From: Stereocaulon alpinum
Taxonomy: Eukaryota; Ascomycota; Lecanoromycetes; Lecanorales; Stereocaulaceae
Reading direction: 5' to 3'
DNA: 15,847 bases
NCBI GenBank assembly: GCA_018257865.1
Contig: JAEUBA010000255.1
Span: forward strand, 1-15,847
Below are positions 7,861 through 15,847 of this stretch, one piece after another (positions within the stretch are counted from its first letter, which is position 1; each line of letters starts with the position of its first letter). Made by a program: the position numbers and the translations under genes. The notes beneath the pieces were generated by a model. The model saw nothing but the letters and a program-made list of their open reading frames with translations, did no database searches and had not been told where the DNA came from.

Positions 7861-9687
7861 CTAAGGTAACCTATTTAACCTTTTTAGTAGTTCCGCTACC
7901 TAGTCTATTTATTACGGAACCTACTAGTTTTTTATAAGCTCCTACTTAGAGTCCCTAGTAATTAGGTCCTTATTAATAAATCTATTAAATAGGATCTTTT
8001 CCTAACGCTTTAGGAGGTTCCTAACCGTTTTATCTAAATAATAAATTAATAACCGTAAATCCCACAGAATAAGTTATTAGTCTAGTAGTAATACGCTTCT
8101 ATCTTTTAAGAACCTTAATCCTTTAGGGAGTTTCTAGTAAATAAGACTATCCGGATCTAGATACTTATCCCCTTATAGTATTTCCTAAATCTTCTAAGCT
8201 ACTAGAGATTCGAACTCTGCGAGTCCCTTAGTCTTATTCTAGGCGAAGCTTATAGATAAACTCCTAAAAAGACTTATAAACTTAGTAACTAATAATAACC
8301 GTTAGCCGTTTTCTACTAGTTTCCTAGCCTATTTATCGCTTAGCGAGGCTATTAATACCTATATTAGTTTATTCGTAGTAACTTTTCGTATATATACCTT
8401 AGCCTTATCTAGTTTATTGTATAGATTAGTTACCTACTAATCTACGTACTCTAATCGCTGCTAATAGGATTCTAGTAGTTCTTCTTAAGTCCTTTAGGTA
8501 TCTAGCCTTAAAGCCTTAATCCTATTAAGGGTCTTATTATCTAATAAGGCTTCTCCCCCTATAAGCTCTCCTAATTCGCTTCCTAAGGATAGTTCCTAGC
8601 GGGGGTTATTAACTTAATCCTTACTAAAGTATTCTTTACTATTTACTATAGATACCTAGTATCTTAGCTTCTAGGGGTACTATCCTAATCCGTCCTTCTT
8701 ACTAAGGTATATCTAGTACGAATTATTATAGTAAGCCGTCTAACTTAAGTAATTATACCCTTTATTATTTAACCTAACTAGTCGTTCCGGCTGCTCCTAT
8801 TTATTATAGTTAAGGTTTATATCCCCTACTATAGCTACCTATTCCTATTAAGGGTACTTATTTTAGTAGTATCCTCTCTTATAGTATCTATAGTATTCTA
8901 CGTTAGATAGGTCCTTCTTCTACTTCTTTCCCTTATAAGGTTTCCCGGAGAATTTCGCTCTTATAACCGAAATATTTTCTTTTCTCCTAAACTTAGTAAC
9001 TAGGGCGGAAGACTTCTATTCTATCTTCCTTTTATATATCCTATTATTAATAGAGTAGACCTTAGATACTAACTATATAAAGTTTCTAATATTATCAGAA
9101 CGAGTGAGTTTATCTTTAACCTTATCCTTTAGTCCTTTTTAATACGCAGCGGCTTAAGCGTCTTCTAACTAATTAAGCTAATAGGTAATTCCTCTAAACT
9201 ACGCTATATATTCTATCGCAGGTCCCTTTTACTAAAGATTTATAAGCTTATATTCTAGCCTTCTTTCTTCGGTACTATCCCTAAAGTAGAACCTTAATAG
9301 GTTCCTAATATATATTTTATTAGAGATAATCTTTAAGGACTCGTCCTCTATTATATTAGGGTCCTAAATTAAAAGGTATTCTTTAAGCTAGGGTTAAAGG
9401 GCCGCTATAGTATCGCCTTTAAGGTATAATAGGTAAAATATATTCCTAGCTTTTATAGTAGAGAAGCTTAGTATATTAAAGGCTATATATAAGTTAATTT
9501 ATTAGAGAAACGTATCTAATCCTCCTTTCCTGCTAGAGAACTTTATAGGGGTAGGTAACTTTATCCCTCTATTACTAATAGTAATTCCTTCTTTAGGAAC
9601 TAAAGCTAAGTCCTTTCCCTTAAATCTACTTATTACTTTAGGTATAACGCGCCGTCTCTCCCCTAAGGTAGAACCGGAAGTGCTTAT
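7830..9687 (-). pseudogene. G1 gag: capsid/nucleocapsid polyprotein, decayed
   Basis: The frame starts at an ATA (9687-9685, former ATG; next residues STSGST), about 30 bases after the 5' LTR, and stays open apart from RIP-type TAA/TAG for roughly 620 codons. The capsid region reads PIKFSSRKGGLDTFL near 9550-9500, as in Ty3/Gypsy Gag proteins (PxKFxG...LxxFL). At about 8895-8850 lies a CCHC zinc knuckle, the RNA-binding motif, in which the ligand codons are now Tyr. Downstream, WTAYYNNSYWIYLS (about 8740-8700) corresponds to a conserved Cys-rich piece found after the knuckle in related fungal elements. The C-terminal third is a long charged region without a recognised domain. The exact end near the protease is uncertain. 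It would have formed the virus-like particle. Confidence 0.9.
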
Positions 9688-9717
9688 ACTATATAGTCTA
9701 AAGTATAGTATTTAAAG
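9688..9717 (-). other. G1 leader with presumed primer-binding site
   Basis: Only 30 bases separate the 5' LTR from the gag start. On the minus strand they read CTTTAAATACTATACTTTAG followed by ten more bases. No TGG, the usual start of a site complementary to a tRNA 3' end, adjoins the LTR. Either RIP has altered it or the element used another primer, such as an internal tRNA segment or self-priming. Confidence 0.4.
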
Positions 9718-10074
9718 TATAACGGGGTGGTTTAACTCCTACGGGTAAATCATATAGTATATTAAGTACTAGAAGGTAATAGAGATAGATAGTCGTTAAA
9801 TTATCTTTAGTTAAGACTCCTCTCTATTATATAAGTTAAATATAAAGGAGATAAGAAATATTCTACTAAAGGAAAACCCTTCCTTATATATTTACCTTAA
9901 TTATACTAAGCCCTAGCCTAATCTAAGTAATCTAGCCCTATATCTCCTATATCACTCTATAATCTACCTAATATATCCCGGATTACCTATATTACTAGGT
10001 CCTCTCCTAATAGTCCTTTACCTACTAACCCTGTTACGTGCCTTGCCCGTAACCTTACGGGGTTACCCGTAACA
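9718..10074 (-). repeat. G1 5' LTR (357 bp)
   Basis: Gap-free match to 3095-3451. Its plus-strand left end is TATAACGGGG, where the other copy keeps TGTAAC, and its right end is CCCGTAACA, an intact CA. It keeps CA/TG pairs near the right end (CTGTTACGTGCCTTG, about 10031-10045) that the other LTR has lost. The three alternating arms CCCGTAA (10046-10052), TTACGGG (10055-10061) and CCCGTAA (10066-10072) are unchanged. The promoter and transcription start would lie in this copy; no TATA assignment is reliable in such AT-rich sequence. Confidence 0.95.
10046..10072. other. Three-arm inverted motif at the LTR outer end
   Basis: CCCGTAA, CC, TTACGGG, GTTA, CCCGTAA: the middle arm can pair with either neighbour, giving alternative hairpins with 2- or 4-base loops. 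The same motif is at 3423-3449. The arms contain no CA or TG, so RIP leaves them untouched, which may explain part of their perfect conservation. Confidence 0.7.
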
Positions 10075-10079
10075 CGTAG
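10075..10079. repeat. Right target-site duplication of G1 (CGTAG)
   Basis: The five bases directly after the right LTR repeat those directly before the left LTR at 3090-3094. Confidence 0.9.
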
Positions 10080-10518
10080 CTCTTTCTAATCTACCTCTTC
10101 CTAAGTATCCTAATAATCTCCTACTCTTTATCTTTATATATTAGATATATCTAACCCTAAGATAGCTTTAGAGGATACGGAGTATTAATAATACTATTAA
10201 GGGAGCTAGTACTAAGGCTCGCTATTCTATATCTATTATATAAGTCTGTTCGTAGCGGCGCTTAGGATTTTAAGAGAGAGGCGGACGAAAGGTAATAATA
10301 TTTAATAGGAGGCTTTATATAAGCCTTCTCTCCCGTAGTAGATAAAGGCCGTATTTTTATAAAGTATAGAAAAGGTAGAGTATCCTAGTCTCTATTACTA
10401 CTAAATCTTTTTTTATTAGCTATCTCTACCTTATTATCTTATTAATCTCTTTTATTATTATTAGCTAAGAGATTAAGTGTAAGGCTTATTACCCTATATA
10501 CTAGGCTCCGAATATCTA
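10080..10518. other. Spacer and probable 5' UTR of the LINE
   Basis: This 439-bp stretch between the G1 target site and the ATG of the LINE ORF1 has no coding pattern that I can follow. It includes pyrimidine-rich runs at about 10080-10140 and 10400-10460. Where the LINE begins is unclear; the last few hundred bases are the natural place for its 5' UTR and internal promoter. The left part may be the continuation of the DNA interrupted by G1. Confidence 0.5.
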
Positions 10519-12153
10519 ATGGCGACGACAACGAGCACGACGAGCGAGCAGGCCTACTAGGCTAGACAAGCGATCATACTGGGTTACGAACCTAATAAAA
10601 TAATATAAGATGGGGGGGGAGGAGAGAAGGGAGGTATTAGTAGTAAAGGTAGATAAGGAACGCGTCCTAATATAATAATAAGGCGATAGCGATAATAGTA
10701 GAAACCTACTAAAGATCTATAGGGCCCTTAAGGTAGAGAAAGAATTAAAGAAAGAATATAGTATATAAAGGCTACGGAATAGGCGCTACTAGAGTTTATA
10801 GAGAAGGTCTAGGGGATACTATAGGTAAATATAAATAAGACTATATAGGGCTTCTTCTAGAATATAGTAGAAAGGATTATAGAGTATATATAGGAGAATA
10901 CTACTAAAAGATATACTGCGAAGGAGTACCGCAGCTAACTAACGCGTAAAGACTACTTAACTAAAAGGGTAAATAACAGCTAGGCGGATATAGCCTATAT
11001 AGCCTAAAGGGGCTAAAATACTATCTACTTAGCTATACCTAGGGTAGAAGATATTAAGAAAGTAAAGTAGGTAACGGTTAGAATTAATAATACTAGCGAA
11101 AAGATATAGATAGCTATAGTAACTCTTCCCTAACTAGTATAAATATTTAGGGGAGTAGGGGGAGTAGCTGGGGAGATTATTATAGTAAGGAGGACTATAG
11201 GGGGGGATATTATTCTTTAGATAGCCTTAGTAAAGGCTAGGGAGGAGTTAGAGAAGGATAATAGATAGGTAAGGAGACTCTATAGGTTAGTAAGAGTCCT
11301 CTAAAAGATAGTAATAGTAGCGATCTATAGAGTAGAAAAGATAATAGATATAAAGGACTAATAGGGGATCTTTAAAACCCTAAGGAAAGATAATAGGAAG
11401 CTCTACTTAGAGTTAGAGATAATAAAGGCTAAATAGCCTATATTTATATTAAAGCTAGATATACTTAGGAGGGAGAAGAGATTCTCTATACTAATAATTA
11501 AGGTCCTAAGCCTAGAGGCGGCGAACTAGCTTATTATAGAGGGGATAGTAGTAGAGAATAGCCTCCTCTTCTATAATCGCTAGGAGAGAGAAGCTACCCC
11601 TAAGTAGTACTTTAACTACTATAGGTATAAATATATTACTAAGGTGTATAAATACCCTACCTACTATAGGATATACGCCTAAAACTATATAACTAATAAT
11701 TATATAGAAAGAGCTAGCAGTAAGCCTAAGTGCGTAGTATATAAAGGGGAGTACTTAGTATAGAGCAAAACCTACTTAATCTAATAGAAGGAGAATATTA
11801 AGGCTAGGTAGAGAATTAAGTATAAGCTAAAATACTTTAAAGAGACCCTAAAGTAATACTTAGTAGGGCCTACGCTAGTAATACTAAAAAGGACTAGCCT
11901 AAAAGGGTAGCGTAAAGTAATTTCTAAAGGGAAGAGGAAGGCCTTAGAGGATATAATAGATAAGCCTTAGAAAGGAACTAGGGAGGTAGCGAAGAGGGGA
12001 TAACTAATAACCCTCTCTAAAGTAGAATAAGGGTAATAGCCCCTATCTATAGAGAGGATTAGTCTAACGAATACCCTTAAGTAGACTTTAGGAGTAGTAA
12101 AGACTACTAAGACTACCTAAATATAGGAGAATATCTAAGCGGCCCTTACCTAA
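10519..12153 (+). pseudogene. LINE ORF1: Gag-like RNA-binding protein with zinc knuckles, decayed
   Basis: The frame opens with a surviving ATG at 10519 (MATTTSTTSEQAY) and can be followed without indels to a TAA at 12151-12153, about 544 codons, reading TAA/TAG as former Gln/Trp. A basic/Gln-rich N-terminal part is followed by a helical, charged middle (KATE*ALLEFIEKV near 10770-10810; KAREELEKDNR near 11233-11265). Next come three zinc knuckles at residues about 364-425. In the first (11608, 11617, 11632, 11647; C-x2-C-x4-H-x4-C) all four ligand codons are now TAC/TAT. In the third, one Cys survives (TGC, 11731). A Lys/Arg-rich tail ends the protein. ORF1 of Tad1-like LINEs binds element RNA. 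The exact stop is inferred from the overlap with ORF2. Confidence 0.88.
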
Positions 12154-15100
12154 TAAGGAATATACCCTACCTAAAAATACTATAGTATAATATATAGAGG
12201 AAGAAGGATATAGTAATAGTACTACTTCTTAAAAATAAAGATATAAAAGATATAGACGTATTAGTAATTTAAGAGCCGGTACGTAACCTAATAAATAGAA
12301 CCTTATATAATATAAGTATAAGTAGGTTCTACCTAGCCTATAGGGGAGACCTAGAGGCTAAAATATACTTCTACGTAAATAAAAGGATAGATCCTAACGA
12401 CTAGGGGGTAGAGTACTAAGAGGGTAACTTATACTTATTATAGATCTAGACTAAGAGAACCTAAAATAACGCTAATACTAAGGACGAAAATACTGAGGAG
12501 CTGATAGTAGAGAGGGTATAGGTATATAATATCTATAACCCTTTACTAGTAAGCTATATATTAGTAGATAGCCCTACGACTATCCTAAGGCTAAAGGAGG
12601 CCTTAGAAAGCGAAGGCGAATATATTATAGTAGGGGATTTCAACCTATACTACCCCTAATAGAATAACCTAGGACGAGCTATATACTATATAATAGTAGA
12701 TAAGCTGCTGGAAGTAGTAGGAGAGAAGGGGATAGTCCTTAGACTACTAGAGAAGTTAGTTATATAGTAAAGTAGGGGCTTAGAGAGCGCTATCGACCTT
12801 ATATTCCTAACTAAAGGCGCGTATAATATAATAGCGAAGTGCGGAGTAAGAGAAGACCTTAATATAGGGTTAGATTATATACTAATTATAATAGAGCTAG
12901 AATAGACTTAGAGCGAGCGCTAGGTATACTAGAAGAGAGCTTAGAAAAGGATAGAGATAGAGGCGACTAGCGAGGAGATCCGGAAATATATAAGGATCCT
13001 AAATAGGGTTATAGGTAGATACTTATTAGACTTAGAGGAAGCGATTAACCTATATATTAATAAGCTTATAGCTGCGCTATAGGAGGTGGTAGAGAATATT
13101 ATCCTATTTAAGGAACCCTACGCCGGAGCTAAACTATACTAGAACGGGGCGTATACGAGAGTTATTAAGGCGTTATAGGTAGCGCTTAAGGCCTACCGCT
13201 ATAGTAGAAATATATAGACTAAGGAGGCTCTCTACTAAATTAAAAGGAAAAAGGTTACTATCCTATAAAAGACTAGGATAATAGCTTTCTAAGAGGGGGT
13301 CTATAGAGTATCGCTAAGGCTAGGAGGAGTATAGTAACTTACTAAGTAGGGAAGGGAGAGGAGTATATACCCTAAAGAGCTACTATAATTCCCAGCTATT
13401 AAAGACGGGAACAGGAATAAAGTAATAGACTTTAAAGAGAAGGTAGAGGCCTTAAGGAGGGTCCTCTTCCCGCCTCTACCCCTAGCAGATCTAACGGATA
13501 TTAAGGGGGCTAATTACCTAAAGCCTATTATAATAGATAGCGAGATTACCGTAAAGGAGGTAAGGGACGCGATTTAGCACCTAGTAGTAAATAAGGCCCT
13601 AGGGATTTTAGGGATCCCGAATAGGTTCCTAAGAGCGGTATATATAGAAATAGGGGAGACCTTTTAAAGGGTATTTTAAGCGTACCTAGATTATAGATAC
13701 TACCTAAAGAAGTTCTACGAAGCGAATATAGTAATACTAAAGAAGCTAAAGAAGACTAATTACTCTAAGCCTAAGGCCTATTAACTTATTATACTACTAG
13801 ATATACTTAGGAAAGTATTAGAGATAGTAATAATAAAACGACTTAGCGGAATAGCTAAAGTAAATCACCTACTCTTAGAATACTAGATAAGAGGTAGGAA
13901 GAGATATTTAGTAGAAATAGCCTTAAAGACTATTATAGACTCAATCTATATAATATAGAACTAAGGTAAGGATAACGTAGCGAGTTTACTATTACTAGAT
14001 ATAGTAGGAGTATTCGATAATATATCCTATAAAAGGCTACTCTATAACTTAAGGATAAAAAGAATCCCTAAGGGGATTATTTAGTAGACTATAAGCTTCC
14101 TTAAGGACAGAGTGATATTAATAACCCTAGGGGGTAGGACTAGTCTAGTTAAGGCGATAGAAATAGGGATCCTATAAGGATTACTAATATTACTAATCCT
14201 ATTCCTCTTCTTTAATACGCTACTAATTAAAGTATACTTAAAGGTAAAGATCCTAGTATAGGTAGGAGGATTCGTAGATAATATATACCTACTAGTATAT
14301 AGTAAGATAACGGAAACGAACTATAGGTAGCTAAAATAGGCCTATAAGCTCTACTAAACGTAGGCGAAAATATACGGGGCGACGTTCGCGCCTTAGAAGT
14401 ATAAACTAGTATATCTATTATACGCCCCTAAAAGGTTTAATATAAAGGAGATAGTATAATTTAGTAATATAGAGGTTAAGCTAGAAGCGAGTATTAGGGT
14501 CCTAGGGCTATATATTAACACCAAACTCTACTAGGGCCTATATATAGCGTAGGTAAAGGTAAAGGCCGCTACTTAAGCTTAGGCGATTAAGTGCCTAGTA
14601 GGATTAACTTAGGGAGCTACGTTTAAGAAGTATAAGAAGGTATATAGTATAGCGGTAAGGCCTATACTTATATTCGCTACTCTAATATAGTATACCCCTA
14701 CTAGGGGGCGGGGAGCTATAGAAAAGTATATTAAGACGCTCGCGATAATATAGAACGACTGCTTATAGATAGTACTTAGAGTATATAAGGTAATACTAGT
14801 CTAGGTCTTAAAAGCGGAAGTAGTTATTATACCTATCTAAACCTATCTAGACGCCCTAGTTATAAGATACTAGGTACTAAGGGGAGTATACCCCTTAATA
14901 ATTAAAGGTAACCGCTTAATCCGTAGGAGACTATAGGGAAGGAGAGGAAGGGCGCGCCTAATACGCCTAACCCTATTACTAGAAAAGGAAGAATAGGCCC
15001 TATAGGAGCTTAAGGTAAAGGATTAGGATTAAGCGGTAACAGCGATAAGGAGGAAGGTATATTAATATAACTTAAAAACGGATATCGAAGAGTATTAAGA

Positions 15101-15728
15101 CGTAGGTGTCCTAGCTAAGAAGATATAAGGCTAGGTAATAGCGAAGTAGATTAAGTAGTAGGAGGTATATAAGGATACTATCCCTAAGTACTCTCGTATA
15201 CCCGTATAGAATAAACTGTTATTTAGAGAAAGGTATAACTACTACCTAAAGCTTAGGAAGGTAGAAAGCTTAATAGCAGTCTAACTCTAAAGTAGGAAGA
15301 ATAGGTTTAACTACTTCCTTTATAAGGCGAGAGTGCTAAGGGTCCGCAGTGCTTACTATAGTTATAGATAGAGGAATTAGGATATAAATTATATTCTCCT
15401 ATACTACCTAAAGCTTAGCGACACTCAAAGGGAGCTTATTAAAGAGGTAGAGACTTATAATATTAGGACTATACTAGCTGAGGTTATTAGTATAAGAGTA
15501 GCTATAAGATAGCTAGTTAGGTTAGGATTCCTAATATAGTATTAACTTACTAGGGAATAGCTCTCCTAGTCTAAACTCCCTATTAGAGTAAAACTAGTAA
15601 TAAAAACCTTAAAGATAAAGAAGCCTAAGCGTAAGTAGAAGCTAAAGGCGGCGGAGCTACCGGAGTATTATAAGGCCTATTAGGGTAATAGAGATTATTA
15701 TTACTAGTATTATAGAGCCTAGCAGTAA
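12153..15728 (+). pseudogene. LINE ORF2: endonuclease, reverse transcriptase, zinc-binding domain, decayed
   Basis: The frame starts at ATA 12153 (former ATG, overlapping the ORF1 stop) and holds in one phase to TAA 15543-15545 or, through a Lys-rich tail, to TAA 15726-15728. Domains: APE-type endonuclease with QEP (residue about 41), VGDFNLYYP (about 160-167), SAIDL (about 213-217) and LDY (about 240-242; the final catalytic His is now Tyr). Reverse transcriptase with LLLDIVGVFDN (about 613-623) and GFVDNIYLL (about 706-714), where F-x-D-D has become V-D-N. A conserved post-polymerase stretch follows near 14790-14960. Last is a zinc motif C-x-C-x8-H-x4-C (15357/15363, 15390, 15405), now all Tyr. 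The protein would nick target DNA and copy element RNA in place. I could not identify an RNase H domain. Numerous TAA/TAG make it non-functional. Confidence 0.93.
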
Positions 15729-15847
15729 GGTTAGATAGGCGGAGTAGAATAATAAGTAAGCTAATAAGCGAAAGTTTTTAGCTAGAAGGGGTAACTCTAA
15801 AAAGGTTTCTTTCGCGTCTAGAGGGCCTTTAACCCCCCTAGATTTCC
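15729..15847 (+). other. LINE 3' UTR, incomplete
   Basis: Non-coding sequence after the last plausible ORF2 stop, still with the RIP pattern, running off the window. No poly-A tail or terminal repeat is reached. Confidence 0.55.

Larger units (their letters stand above)
3095..10074 (-). mobile_element. G1: nearly complete Ty3/Gypsy chromovirus, RIP-inactivated, split by R1c
   Basis: Two 357-bp LTRs (3095-3451 and 9718-10074) with TG/CA ends and flanking CGTAG duplications bound a minus-strand element. Read from high to low coordinates it has 5' LTR, gag (from 9687), protease, reverse transcriptase, RNase H, integrase C-terminal part, chromodomain and 3' LTR. The domain order with integrase last and a chromodomain marks a Ty3/Gypsy chromovirus. 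It spans 6980 bp, or 5788 bp without the 1192-bp R1c insertion. Every gene carries many TAA/TAG codons and mutated key residues, and the integrase core is absent, so the element is dead. A further ORF lies on its opposite strand near the 3' LTR. Confidence 0.95.
10519..15847 (+). mobile_element. Tad1-like non-LTR retrotransposon, RIP-inactivated, 3' end outside window
   Basis: Two consecutive plus-strand ORFs, a zinc-knuckle Gag-like ORF1 and an ORF2 with APE-type endonuclease, reverse transcriptase and C-terminal zinc motif, define a LINE. Order, sizes and the sequence after the polymerase (AEV...LDALVIRY, near 14815-14870) fit the Tad1 clade of filamentous fungi. Both frames are continuous, with damage limited to RIP transitions. 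The 5' limit is uncertain (somewhere in 10080-10518) and the 3' UTR runs past the window, so poly-A tail and target duplication cannot be seen. Confidence 0.92.

Noticed and set aside
10080..10518. A host gene between G1 and the LINE
   Set aside because: No frame with a consistent coding pattern, start or splice signals; the RIP signature continues through it.
1..15847. A genetic code with TAA/TAG read as Gln (ciliate-like), since stops sit at Gln positions
   Set aside because: Stops also replace Trp, Cys and His are replaced by Tyr, ATG by ATA, and non-coding LTR and R1 copies show the same CA/TG loss on both strands. RIP explains all of this; a code change does not.
1..15847. Mitochondrial or other organelle DNA because of the AT and TA richness
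   Set aside because: Nested Gypsy and Tad1-like elements with target duplications and CpA-specific transitions are nuclear fungal features; no organelle genes are present.

Overview
The window looks like a gene-free block of a filamentous ascomycete genome (Pezizomycotina) made almost wholly of dead, nested transposable elements. The dinucleotides CA and TG are nearly absent over most of its length while TA is everywhere. Aligned repeat copies differ only by C/T and G/A transitions, and decayed reading frames show Gln and Trp codons turned into TAA/TAG, Cys and His into Tyr, and ATG into ATA. That is the signature of repeat-induced point mutation (RIP, CpA to TpA), a fungal defence against duplicated DNA. 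The species cannot be named from the sequence. I see no intact host gene, tRNA, rRNA or CRISPR array.

Layout from left to right. (1) 1-2711: a 278-bp piece of a 1192-bp repeat (here called R1), a 1241-bp middle with a possible decayed ORF, then a full R1 in the same direction. (2) 2712-3094: AT-rich spacer ending in the 5-bp target duplication CGTAG. (3) 3095-10074: a full-length Ty3/Gypsy retrotransposon (G1) on the minus strand. It has two 357-bp LTRs, gag, a pol with protease, reverse transcriptase, RNase H, integrase tail and chromodomain, and an extra ORF on the opposite strand next to the 3' LTR. Its pol is split by an inverted full R1 copy (4597-5788), and the integrase core is missing at that junction. 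(4) 10075-10079: the second CGTAG. (5) 10080-10518: spacer and probable LINE 5' UTR. (6) 10519-15847: a Tad1-like non-LTR retrotransposon on the plus strand. Its ORF1 has zinc knuckles and its ORF2 has endonuclease, reverse transcriptase and a C-terminal zinc-binding domain; it runs off the right edge.

Relative history: G1 inserted at CGTAG; an R1 element then entered G1 pol, with loss of integrase sequence; RIP hit all of it. The R1 copy inside G1 is clearly the least mutated and R1a at the left edge the most. No part is predicted to make a functional protein. The most original items are R1 with the ORF it brackets, the opposite-strand ORF of G1, and the fact that frames remain free of indels, so that ancestral proteins can still be read through transitions alone.
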